Assembly (NCBI GenBank): GCA_963819115.1
Contig: CAWFUR010000012.1
Coordinates: 308,007-372,006, forward strand
DNA length: 64,000 nt
Direction: 5' to 3'
From: JACVRW01 sp963819115
GTDB lineage: Bacteria > Actinomycetota > Thermoleophilia > Solirubrobacterales > Thermoleophilaceae
The translations under genes were made by a program, and so were the position numbers. Of the stretch, positions 8,526 to 14,915 are shown in pieces (the stretch's first letter is position 1; each line of letters opens with the position of its first letter). The notes under the pieces are model-generated. The model made no database searches and was not told the origin of the DNA. It worked only from the letters and a program-made list of their open reading frames with translations.

Positions 8526-9326
8526 ATGAGGGAGCGCCCACTCGCACCGGGCATCGACGTGCCGGTGGTGGGCCTCGGCACCTGGGCCGTGTTCGACCTC
8601 CCGCCCGGCCGGCAGGGTGTGGCCGACGCCGTGGTCACGACCATCCAAGACGCGGGCGGCCGCGTGATGGACTCGTCGCCGATGTACGGCCGCGCAGAGG
8701 CAGCGCTGGCGGCCGCGCTCGGGTCGCGACGCGACGAGGCCTTCGTGGCCACCAAGATCTGGACGCCCTCGGTGCCGGAGGGCCGGTCGCAGTTCGCCCG
8801 CCAGCTCGAGTGGTACGGGGGGCGGGTCGATCTCGAGCAGGTGCACAACCTCGTGAACTGGGAGGGCCAGCTCGCGTGGATGGAGGAGGGGCGCGAACGC
8901 GGCCGGATCCGCCTCCTCGGCGCCACGCACCACAACCCCTCCGCCTTCGGCGAGCTGGCCCAGGTCATGCGGACGGGCCGGATCCAGGCGATCCAGGTTC
9001 CGTACAACCCGGGCGAGCGGGAGGTGGAGCGCGAGATCCTGCCCCTCGCCGCCGACCTGGGGCTCGGAGTGCTGGTCATGCGCCCGCTCGGAAGCGGCGC
9101 GCTGGGTGCCGGGCCCGCGGCCGGGGAGCTGCGTGCCCTGGGGGTGGAGACCTGGGCTGAGGCGGTGCTCGTCTGGGCACTCTCGGACCCGCGCGTCACC
9201 GTGGCGATACCCGCCACCAGCAGCCCCGTGCATGCGCTGGCCAACGCTCGTGCGGGCGACCATCCCGGCTTCGGTCCCGACGAGCGCGCCCTGGTCGAGC
9301 GCCTCTGGACCGAGCGCCGGTCGTAG
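8526..9326 (+). CDS. Aldo/keto reductase family oxidoreductase
   Basis: 266 residues, a compact aldo/keto reductase barrel. The catalytic tetrad is visible: Asp49 and Tyr54 in DSSPMYG, Lys77 in ATKIW, His107 in QVHNLV. The N-terminal VPVVGLGTWAVF and C-terminal AIPATSSPVHALANA (NADPH phosphate side) are family-typical. It should reduce aldehydes or ketones with NADPH in the cytoplasm; the physiological substrate cannot be told. The stop codon TAG is also the first half of the -10 box of the next gene. Confidence 0.9.
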   Translation: MRERPLAPGIDVPVVGLGTWAVFDLPPGRQGVADAVVTTIQDAGGRVMDSSPMYGRAEAALAAALGSRRDEAFVATKIWTPSVPEGRSQFARQLEWYGGRVDLEQVHNLVNWEGQLAWMEEGRERGRIRLLGATHHNPSAFGELAQVMRTGRIQAIQVPYNPGEREVEREILPLAADLGLGVLVMRPLGSGALGAGPAAGELRALGVETWAEAVLVWALSDPRVTVAIPATSSPVHALANARAGDHPGFGPDERALVERLWTERRS

Positions 9327-9329
9327 GCT
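9324..9329 (+). promoter_or_regulatory. -10 box overlapping a stop codon (LLM oxidoreductase)
   Basis: TAGGCT begins with the TAG stop of the upstream gene, then six bases (GCCGCC), then ATG at 9336. The downstream gene can therefore have its own leaderless transcript. Confidence 0.5.
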
Positions 9330-9335
9330 GCCGCC

Positions 9336-10106
9336 ATGGCCGTCCGCCACGGGATCTTCGTCGCGCCCTTCGAGGAGCTCTCGGAGCCCGCGCTCGTGGC
9401 CGAGCTGGCCGAGCGGGCGGAGGAGCGGGGATGGCACGGCCTCTTCCTCTGGGATCACGTTCAGTACCGCCCGCCCGTGGAGCGCGTGGCCGATCCCTGG
9501 ATCACCCTCGCGGCGGTGGCTGTGGCCACGGAGCGCCTGATCATCGGTCCGCTCGTCACCCCTCTCCCCCGGCGGCGCCCGCATCAGCTCGCGCGCGAGA
9601 CGGTGACGCTCGACCGCCTCAGCGGCGGGCGCCTCGTGCTCGGGGTGGGAAACGGCAGCGAACGCACCCCCGAGTTCGATCCCGTCCGCTTCGGCGAGGA
9701 GGGCGACGCCCGCGCCCGGGCGCGCCTGCTCGACGCCGGGCTCGAGCTCCTCGAGGCCTACTGGCGCGGCGAGTTCGTGCCGCCTCCGGTCCAGACCCCG
9801 CGTATCCCTGTCTGGGTGGCCGCCCGCTGGCCCCACAGGCGCCCGCTGCGCCGAGCGGCGCGCTGGGACGGCCTCTTTCCGATCGACATGCCCGGACCGG
9901 AGGCCCTGGCGGAGCTGAGGGAGGAGACGGAGGCCCTGCGCGGGCCCGGCGCCGGCGGGCCGTTCGATGTCGTGGTCGACAACCCGGCGGGCACCGATCC
10001 TCGGCCCTGGATCCAGGCGGGGGCCACGTGGTGCCTGATCGGCTTCGGCCCCCAGCCCTCGCCCCGCGAGGTCGAGGAGGCGATCGACGCCGGGCCGCCG
10101 GCCTGA
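9336..10106 (+). CDS. LLM-class (luciferase-like, probably F420-dependent) oxidoreductase
   Basis: 256 residues with the luciferase-like TIM barrel. It starts MAVRHGIFVAPFEELSEP, with WHGLFLWDHV near residue 33, PLVTPLPRRRPHQLARETVTLD, and LSGGRLVLGVGNG (flavin phosphate loop) around 95-107. Related actinobacterial proteins use F420 rather than FMN; cofactor choice here is inference. No substrate can be assigned. The following gene begins directly after its stop codon. Confidence 0.88.
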   Translation: MAVRHGIFVAPFEELSEPALVAELAERAEERGWHGLFLWDHVQYRPPVERVADPWITLAAVAVATERLIIGPLVTPLPRRRPHQLARETVTLDRLSGGRLVLGVGNGSERTPEFDPVRFGEEGDARARARLLDAGLELLEAYWRGEFVPPPVQTPRIPVWVAARWPHRRPLRRAARWDGLFPIDMPGPEALAELREETEALRGPGAGGPFDVVVDNPAGTDPRPWIQAGATWCLIGFGPQPSPREVEEAIDAGPPA

Positions 10107-10868
10107 GTGGTCATGCTCCGCCGCGTGACCGCCACCCGGTATGTCGCGCCCCTGCGGGAGGGTGGATCGCTCCCGGGGCTGGTGGAGGCCGACGACGACG
10201 GCCTGTACGTCATGAAGTTCCGCGGGGCCGGACAGGGCCCGGCCGCGCTCGTGGCCGAGGTGGTGACCGGCGAGCTTGCGCGCAGTCTCGGTCTCCGCGT
10301 GCCCGAGCTGGTGCTGGCCGAGCTCGAGCCCGAGCTGGCGCACGCGGAGCCCGATGCCGAGATCCAGGAGCTGGCCAAGGCCAGCGCGGGTGTGAACCTC
10401 GGCGTGGACTTCCTCCCGGGAGCGCTCCCCTTCACCCCCGCCGCGGGAGCCGCTCTCGGTCCCGGCACGGCGGCCGACGTGGTGTGGCTGGACGCGCTGG
10501 TCATGAACGTGGACCGCACGCCGCGGAACCCGAACCTGCTCGTCTGGCACGAGCGCACTTGGCTGATCGACCATGGGGCGGCCTTCTACCTGCAGCACGG
10601 CGGCGCGCCGCTGGCCGACTCGGCCGATGCGCCGTTCCCGCTGATCGCCGAGCATGTGCTCCTGCCCCACGCGGGATCGGTGGCCGAGGCCGACGAGCGG
10701 CTCGCGGCGAGGGCGCTGGAGGCCGCCGGTCCCGCGGTGGAGCTGGTTCCCGCGGACTGGCTCGGGGAGGACCCCGACGCGCGCCGCGCGGACGTCGCCG
10801 CCTTTCTCAGCCGGCGCCTCGACGGTCCCAGGAGCTTCGTCCAGGAAGCCGAGCGTGCCCGGGCGTAG
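10107..10868 (+). CDS. HipA-like kinase family protein (stand-alone, paired with DUF3037)
   Basis: 253 residues. It resembles the kinase lobe of HipA: GLYVMKFRGAGQGPAALVAEVV (glycine-rich, Lys-containing nucleotide site), WLDALVMNVDRTPRNPNLLV (catalytic loop Asp/Asn, HipA-like NxDRxxxNxN) and LIDHGAAFY (metal-binding Asp). It lacks the N-terminal HipA couple domain and no HipB partner is present. Such short HipA-like proteins are regularly followed by a DUF3037 gene, as here, with a 14-bp overlap. Kinase activity towards a protein or tRNA synthetase is possible but not shown by sequence. Confidence 0.8.
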   Translation: MVMLRRVTATRYVAPLREGGSLPGLVEADDDGLYVMKFRGAGQGPAALVAEVVTGELARSLGLRVPELVLAELEPELAHAEPDAEIQELAKASAGVNLGVDFLPGALPFTPAAGAALGPGTAADVVWLDALVMNVDRTPRNPNLLVWHERTWLIDHGAAFYLQHGGAPLADSADAPFPLIAEHVLLPHAGSVAEADERLAARALEAAGPAVELVPADWLGEDPDARRADVAAFLSRRLDGPRSFVQEAERARA

Positions 10869-11241
10869 CGCGTTCCAGTACACGATCCTCCGGGTGGTGC
10901 CCCGGGTCGAGCGTGGCGAGCGCATGAACGTGGGCGTGGTGGTGCACTGCTCCCAGCGCAGGTACCTGGGCGCCCGGGTTGCGTTGGACGAGGCGCGGCT
11001 CGCCGCCCTCGCTCCCGGGCTCGACCCCGCCACCGTCCGTCCCCACCTCGACGCCGTGCTGGCCGTGGTTGAGGGCGACCCCGCCGGTGGCCCGCTCAGC
11101 GCCCTGAGCGACTCGGAGCGATTCGGCTGGGTGGCCGCGCCCTCCTCCACGATGATCCAGCCCTCACACGTGCACACGGGCCTGACCGAGGATCCTGAGG
11201 CCACGCTCGCTCACCTCTTCGAATCCCTGGTGGGGTCCTAG
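10855..11241 (+). CDS. DUF3037 family protein
   Basis: 128 residues from GTG 10855, inside the 3' end of the HipA-like gene. The opening FQYTILRVVPRVERGERMNV and GVVVHC identify DUF3037; the C-terminal part contains PSSTMIQPSHVHTGLT and ALSDSERF. Function unknown. The fixed pairing and the overlap with the HipA-like gene suggest a two-protein unit, perhaps enzyme and regulator, which is inference from arrangement. Confidence 0.82.
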   Translation: MPGRSAFQYTILRVVPRVERGERMNVGVVVHCSQRRYLGARVALDEARLAALAPGLDPATVRPHLDAVLAVVEGDPAGGPLSALSDSERFGWVAAPSSTMIQPSHVHTGLTEDPEATLAHLFESLVGS

Positions 11242-11250
11242 ACGAAAAGG

Positions 11251-11293
11251 GACTGCCGGAGCCCGCCTCGTCGAAAGCGGGCAGCCGGCAGTC
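11251..11293. terminator. Long hairpin between convergent genes
   Basis: GACTGCCGG (11251-11259) pairs with CCGGCAGTC (11285-11293), and GCCCGC (11261-11266) with GCGGGC (11277-11282), leaving a 10-base loop. Read leftward it is followed by CCCTTTTCG, an intrinsic terminator for the minus-strand SnoaL gene; it can also stop the HipA/DUF3037 transcript. Confidence 0.7.
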
Positions 11294-11332
11294 GGATTTC
11301 ACTATGCATCCGATCTGGCGAACGTGCGCAGG

Positions 11333-11716
11333 TCAGGCTTCGGTCTTGGCCAAACCCTCGACCTTCGGGGCCATCCGCTCCGCCACGGCCATGATCGCCG
11401 AGACGGGCCGGAGCATCACCGTGAACTCCTCGATCAGGCCGTCATCGCCCATCCGGAGGTAGTCCAGGCCCTGCACCGACTTGTCGCCGACACGCGCGCG
11501 GAACATCAGCGCCACGGTGTCCCCGGCGCTCAGCTCGTCGGTGTACTCGAAGTCCTCGAACACGGACATGATCGCCGCCAGCACGCCGGCGGTGGACTCG
11601 CGGCCGTCGAAGGGCCGGAAGGCCACGGGGCTGTGGAATTGCACGCCCGGGGCGAGCGTGGCCACCATGGCCGCGTGGTCACCGGCGAGGACCGCCTCTT
11701 TGAATGGGTGGCTCAT
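11333..11716 (-). CDS. SnoaL/NTF2-like protein
   Basis: 127 residues with the NTF2-like cone fold pattern: HPFKEAVLAGDHAAMVATLA, VQFHSPVAFRPFDGRES and a C-terminal beta-rich part (GLIEEFTVMLRPVSAI). Such proteins are polyketide cyclases, dehydratases or isomerases, or have no known activity; catalytic residues cannot be assigned. It shares a short intergenic space with the divergent HAD gene. TAGGCT lies six bases before the ATG. Confidence 0.8.
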   Translation of the reverse strand: MSHPFKEAVLAGDHAAMVATLAPGVQFHSPVAFRPFDGRESTAGVLAAIMSVFEDFEYTDELSAGDTVALMFRARVGDKSVQGLDYLRMGDDGLIEEFTVMLRPVSAIMAVAERMAPKVEGLAKTEA

Positions 11717-11722
11717 GGGCGC

Positions 11723-11728
11723 AGCCTA
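11723..11728 (-). promoter_or_regulatory. -10 box, leaderless promoter of SnoaL-like gene
   Basis: TAGGCT on the minus strand, six bases (GCGCCC), then ATG at 11716. It is back-to-back with the plus-strand box at 11743. Confidence 0.55.
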
Positions 11729-11742
11729 GCCGCCCGCCTGCA

Positions 11743-11748
11743 TACGCT
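11743..11748 (+). promoter_or_regulatory. -10 box, leaderless promoter of HAD hydrolase
   Basis: TACGCT, six bases (GTGGCC), then GTG at 11755. This spacing is the main reason for choosing GTG 11755 over the ATG at 11704, which lies inside the divergent promoter. Confidence 0.55.
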
Positions 11749-11754
11749 GTGGCC

Positions 11755-12534
11755 GTGGGATCGAGGGAGATTCGCTCGTGGCTGATGGACATGGACGGCG
11801 TGCTCGTGCACGAGGAGCTGCCACTGCCCGGGGCGGCCGAGTTCCTCGCCCGGCTCACCGAGCTCGACGCGCCCTTCCTGCTGCTCACCAACAACTCGAT
11901 GTACACGCGCAGGGATCTCGCAGCCCGCCTCAGGCGCAGCGGGCTGGAGGTGCCGGAGGAATCGATCTGGACCTCGGCGCTCGCCACCGCCAACTTCCTG
12001 GAGAACCAGCGCCCACACGGCACGGCCTTCGTGGTCGGCGAGGTGGGCCTGACCACGGCGCTTCACGAAGCCGGCTACACGATCACCGACCGCGAGCCCG
12101 AGTACGTGGTGCTGGGCGAGACGCGCACCTACAGCTTCGAGATGATCACCCGCGCGATCAGGCTGATCGTGAACGGCGCACGCTTCATCGCCACCAACCC
12201 CGACAACATCGGCCCGAGCGCGGATGGCCCGCTGCCCGCCACCGGCTCCGTGGCGGCGCTGATCAGCCGCGCCACCGGGGTCGACCCCTACTACGTGGGC
12301 AAGCCGAATCCGCTGATGATGCGATCGGCGCTGAACGCCATCGACGCCCACTCGGAGACCACCGCGATGATCGGTGACCGGATGGACACCGACATCGTGT
12401 CCGGGCTCGAGGCCGGGCTGGAGACCATCCTGGTCCTCACCGGCGTGACCCAGCGGGCCGAGGCCGAGAGCCATCCGTTCGTGCCATCACGGATCGTGGA
12501 GTCGGTGGCCGACCTGCTCCCGCTGCTCCCCTGA
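11755..12534 (+). CDS. HAD-IIA family hydrolase (NagD-like phosphatase)
   Basis: 259 residues from GTG 11755. Motif I is WLMDMDGVLVHE (nucleophile Asp12, acid Asp14), motif II LLLTNNS, and motif III/IV GKPNPLMM ... MIGDRMDTDIVSGLEAG. The C2 cap between motifs and the TNNS/GDRxxTDI pairing are those of NagD/4-nitrophenylphosphatase-type enzymes, which dephosphorylate nucleotides or sugar phosphates. The substrate is unknown. It is divergent from the SnoaL-like gene. Confidence 0.9.
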   Translation: MGSREIRSWLMDMDGVLVHEELPLPGAAEFLARLTELDAPFLLLTNNSMYTRRDLAARLRRSGLEVPEESIWTSALATANFLENQRPHGTAFVVGEVGLTTALHEAGYTITDREPEYVVLGETRTYSFEMITRAIRLIVNGARFIATNPDNIGPSADGPLPATGSVAALISRATGVDPYYVGKPNPLMMRSALNAIDAHSETTAMIGDRMDTDIVSGLEAGLETILVLTGVTQRAEAESHPFVPSRIVESVADLLPLLP

Positions 12535-12571
12535 GTTTTCGCCCCGGCCGGGCACGGGTAGAGGAGGGTTT

Positions 12572-12730
12572 GTGAACCCAAAGAAGACACCGGAGCCAGA
12601 GCGCGACCTCGAGCAGATGGAGGAGCAGTCGGAGCGGCTCGGAGAGCACATCGACGAGACGCGCGAAGACTGGGAGCACAAGGAGCAGGACTCTTCGGTG
12701 CCCGGAGCACAGCCCCAGGAGGACGAGTGA
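12572..12730 (+). CDS. Small acidic protein, unknown function
   Basis: 52 residues, GTG start preceded by a strong GAGGAGG at 12561-12567. The protein is very hydrophilic (MNPKKTPEPERDLEQMEEQ, then ERLGEHIDETREDWEHKEQD) and probably forms a single charged helix. Its GTGA stop/start overlap with the next small gene means the two are translated together. No homology to a characterised family is recognised; it may be a stress-type hydrophilic protein (inference). Confidence 0.65.
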   Translation: MNPKKTPEPERDLEQMEEQSERLGEHIDETREDWEHKEQDSSVPGAQPQEDE

Positions 12731-12915
12731 CCGAGACGCCTCGCAAGGAGTCCGACCAGCTGCCCGAGGAGGGTCCGGCCGAGCAGGTGCCGGACGACAC
12801 CGGGCGCGCCTCGCGTCAGGGCTCTGAGGACTCGCCCGGCGTGCCCGGCGAGGAGGGGACCGCCACCGGGAACCCCGGTGCCGCCGGCTCGGACGAGCCG
12901 GACGAGCGCGACTAG
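12727..12915 (+). CDS. Small disordered Glu/Pro/Gly-rich protein
   Basis: 62 residues: MTETPRKESDQLPEEGPAEQ followed by acidic Gly/Pro/Ser-rich sequence ending DEPDERD. There is no hydrophobic core, so it is predicted to be disordered. It starts with GTG overlapping the TGA of the preceding 52-residue gene (4-base GTGA overlap), so translation is coupled. Function unknown. Confidence 0.6.
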   Translation: MTETPRKESDQLPEEGPAEQVPDDTGRASRQGSEDSPGVPGEEGTATGNPGAAGSDEPDERD

Positions 12916-12961
12916 AGCCCTTCCGCAGGATTTCCCGCCGCCGCCGCGTACCCTCGTATTC

Positions 12962-13537
12962 GTGAGGGACGCCGCAAGCGGACCCGTCAAGGCAGCAGTC
13001 GCAGCGTTCTTCGCTGTCGGCCTGCTGCTGCTCCTGCTCAACCCGCCGTCACTGTCCGGGGCCGTGGGCCTGATGACCATCATCGGCGGAGCGATAGTGC
13101 TCATGGGTCTCACCGCCTGGATGTCCGTCGCCCTCACCGGGGACGAGGGGATGAGCGACCAGGAGTTCGAGCGCCTGGTGCGCCGGAGCGAGGAGCTCGC
13201 GCGCCAGCCTGACCTGCGATTCGAGACCGAGGAGTTCGACCTGCTCGTGGCCGAGGCGATCGACGCCCTGCCCGAGGACTTCCAGCGACTCCTCGACGAG
13301 ACCCCGGTGGTGGTCTCCCGCCGCGGAGCGGAGCATCACGCCTACGGCCACTACTTCGGGGACACCGTGGCCCGCGACAACTACCCGGACCGGATCGTGG
13401 TCTACCAGGACACCCTGGAGCGCGACTTCGGACACGATCCCGACCTGCTCCGCGCCCAGGTGGAGCGGACGCTGCGGCACGAGCTGGCCCACCATCTGGG
13501 CTGGGGCGAGGCCGGCGTGCAACAGCTCGGCCTCTAG
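12962..13537 (+). CDS. Membrane-anchored zincin-like metallopeptidase family protein
   Basis: 191 residues from GTG 12962, chosen because TACCCT ends 7 bases upstream. Residues about 8-28 and 33-55 are membrane segments (AAVAAFFAVGLLLLLL; VGLMTIIGGAIVLMGLTAW). The soluble part is the actinobacterial metallopeptidase family fold, with FEETPVVV-type core (RLLDETPVVVSR) and the zinc site HELAHHLGWGE (HExxH plus downstream Glu) at the C-terminus. Usual family members are about 120 residues and soluble, so the two N-terminal membrane helices are an addition. Proteolytic activity is unproven for the family. Confidence 0.85.
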   Translation: MRDAASGPVKAAVAAFFAVGLLLLLLNPPSLSGAVGLMTIIGGAIVLMGLTAWMSVALTGDEGMSDQEFERLVRRSEELARQPDLRFETEEFDLLVAEAIDALPEDFQRLLDETPVVVSRRGAEHHAYGHYFGDTVARDNYPDRIVVYQDTLERDFGHDPDLLRAQVERTLRHELAHHLGWGEAGVQQLGL

Positions 13538-13572
13538 CGCCCCCGCGGGCGCGGCTACCCTACGGGCCGCCT

Positions 13573-13661
13573 GGAGAGGTGACCGAGTGGCTTAAGGTGC
13601 ACGACTGGAAATCGTGTGGGCGGGTCAAACTGCCTCGTGGGTTCGAATCCCACCCTCTCCG
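13573..13661 (+). tRNA. tRNA-Ser (anticodon GGA)
   Basis: Acceptor stem GGAGAGG (13573-13579) pairs with CCTCTCC (13654-13660), discriminator G. Anticodon stem CACGA/TCGTG holds loop CTGGAAA with anticodon GGA at 13607-13609. A long variable arm, as in class II tRNAs, lies between 13617 and 13636, and the T arm is GTGGG-TTCGAAT-CCCAC. No CCA is encoded. Confidence 0.97.
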
Positions 13662-13848
13662 TCCCGCTGTTCGTGTTCCTTCGTCACTCCTGGTATCCGG
13701 CGGGTTTTGGTGTCCAACCGCTCGAGGAGTGCATGAGCGACGTGCGAACCCGAGTATTTGGACCTGATCGCTGAACATGGCTCGTAGCGTCAGCGAGGCT
13801 GGCCGCCGGCAATGTTGCAGGCTGGTGTTCTGCGGTGGGGTTAACCCG
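13662..13848. other. tRNA-downstream spacer, no gene seen
   Basis: 187 bp between tRNA-Ser and the stop of the response regulator. No convincing coding frame and no integrase remnant were recognised. GGGTTAACCC, a perfect 10-bp palindrome, lies at 13838-13847 just beyond the regulator's stop codon. Confidence 0.5.
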
Positions 13849-14514
13849 TCAAGCGCGCAGGAACGTCAACACTGCCAGAACGCGTCGATGATCTTCGGCG
13901 TCCTGGACGAGATCGAGCCTCGAGAAGATGCTGCCGACGTGCTTCTCGACAGCTCGCTCGGTGATCACGAGCTGCGACGCAATCGCTCGATTCGAGCGAC
14001 CCTCGGCCATCAGTGCAAGAACCTCCCGCTCGCGCGGGCTCAGATTCTCGAGTGGGTCCTCGCGACGCTGCCGCCCGAGCAGGCGGGACACGACTTCGGG
14101 ATCGAGCACCGAGCCGCCATCGACGACCCGACGTACCGAGTCGGTGAAGCGCTCGACGTCGGAGACGCGGTCCTTAAGCAGGTACCCGACCCCCTGAGCG
14201 TTCTCCCCGACGAGGTCGAGGGCGTAGCCGCCCTCGACGTATTGACTGAGCACCAGGACACCGGTAGCCGGCAACTCCGCGCGGATCTGAAGGGCGGCGC
14301 GGAGGCCGTCGTCGGCGTTGCCAGGGGGCATGCGTATGTCGACCACGGCAGCATCGGGCTTGTGCGCCCTGACCTTGCGAACCAGCTCGTCGGAATCGGC
14401 GGCCTGGGCGACTACCTCATAGCCGGCGTCGTCAAGCAGGCGCACGATTCCCTCCCTGAACAGCACTGAGTCGTCGGCCACGACCACCCGACCTGGCGAC
14501 CCCGCCGATGTCAT
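13849..14514 (-). CDS. NarL/LuxR-family response regulator
   Basis: 221 residues. Receiver domain 8-125 with acidic pocket VVADDS and phosphoacceptor Asp59 in AAVVDIRMPP. The LuxR-type helix-turn-helix is at about 155-215 (LSPREREVLALMAEGRSNRA ... AVEKHVGSIF). It should be phosphorylated by a histidine kinase, dimerise and bind promoters. The kinase two genes upstream (HisKA_3 type) belongs to the class that pairs with NarL regulators, so it is the likely partner. Confidence 0.94.
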   Translation of the reverse strand: MTSAGSPGRVVVADDSVLFREGIVRLLDDAGYEVVAQAADSDELVRKVRAHKPDAAVVDIRMPPGNADDGLRAALQIRAELPATGVLVLSQYVEGGYALDLVGENAQGVGYLLKDRVSDVERFTDSVRRVVDGGSVLDPEVVSRLLGRQRREDPLENLSPREREVLALMAEGRSNRAIASQLVITERAVEKHVGSIFSRLDLVQDAEDHRRVLAVLTFLRA

Positions 14515-14521
14515 CCGTGCC

Positions 14522-14872
14522 TCACCGCATCAGCTTCCGGATCGCCAAGCCGCTGAGCTCGGACTTGGGGATGAATCCGCACGCTCTCGAGTCAGCCAGC
14601 GCGCCAGCGAGATAGGACACGTCGCGGCTTGAAGTGAGGATGATGGCAGGACGCCCATTGCGACGCTCAAAGCGCTCCGCGGCGCGAACGCCGTCAAGGT
14701 CGGGAAGCTGAATGTCGAGCAGGACGACGTCCGGACGCAGCTCGCGCGCGGATTCGATCGCCGAGGCGGCATCGGCGGCCTCCCCGATCACCTCGAAACC
14801 TTCGGCTTCGAGGAAATCCCGTGCGCTGACTCGAAATCCTCGGTGGTCGTCGACGATCAAGATCCTTTCCAT
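14522..14872 (-). CDS. Receiver-only response regulator
   Basis: 116 residues: a single receiver domain with ILIVDDH, phosphoacceptor Asp53 in VVLLDIQLPDLDG, and a switch region ILTSSRDVSY, KSEL. There is no DNA-binding output domain, so it must act by protein contact or as a phosphate sink. Start ATG 14872 matches the receiver N-terminus. It lies 7 bp before the NarL regulator and about 45 bp after the histidine kinase, so the three probably share a transcript. Confidence 0.88.
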   Translation of the reverse strand: MERILIVDDHRGFRVSARDFLEAEGFEVIGEAADAASAIESARELRPDVVLLDIQLPDLDGVRAAERFERRNGRPAIILTSSRDVSYLAGALADSRACGFIPKSELSGLAIRKLMR

Positions 14873-14915
14873 CTCGGATCGATCTTCACCCCGAGACGTC
14901 AATTCGGCAATGGGG

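Noticed and set aside
8475..11204. A 909-codon minus-strand frame
   Set aside because: It is the mirror of four well-supported plus-strand genes; long shadows are expected at 70% GC.
13560..13778. Minus-strand frame encoding GWDSNPRGS across the tRNA
   Set aside because: This is the usual spurious antisense reading of a tRNA-Ser T-loop, not a gene.
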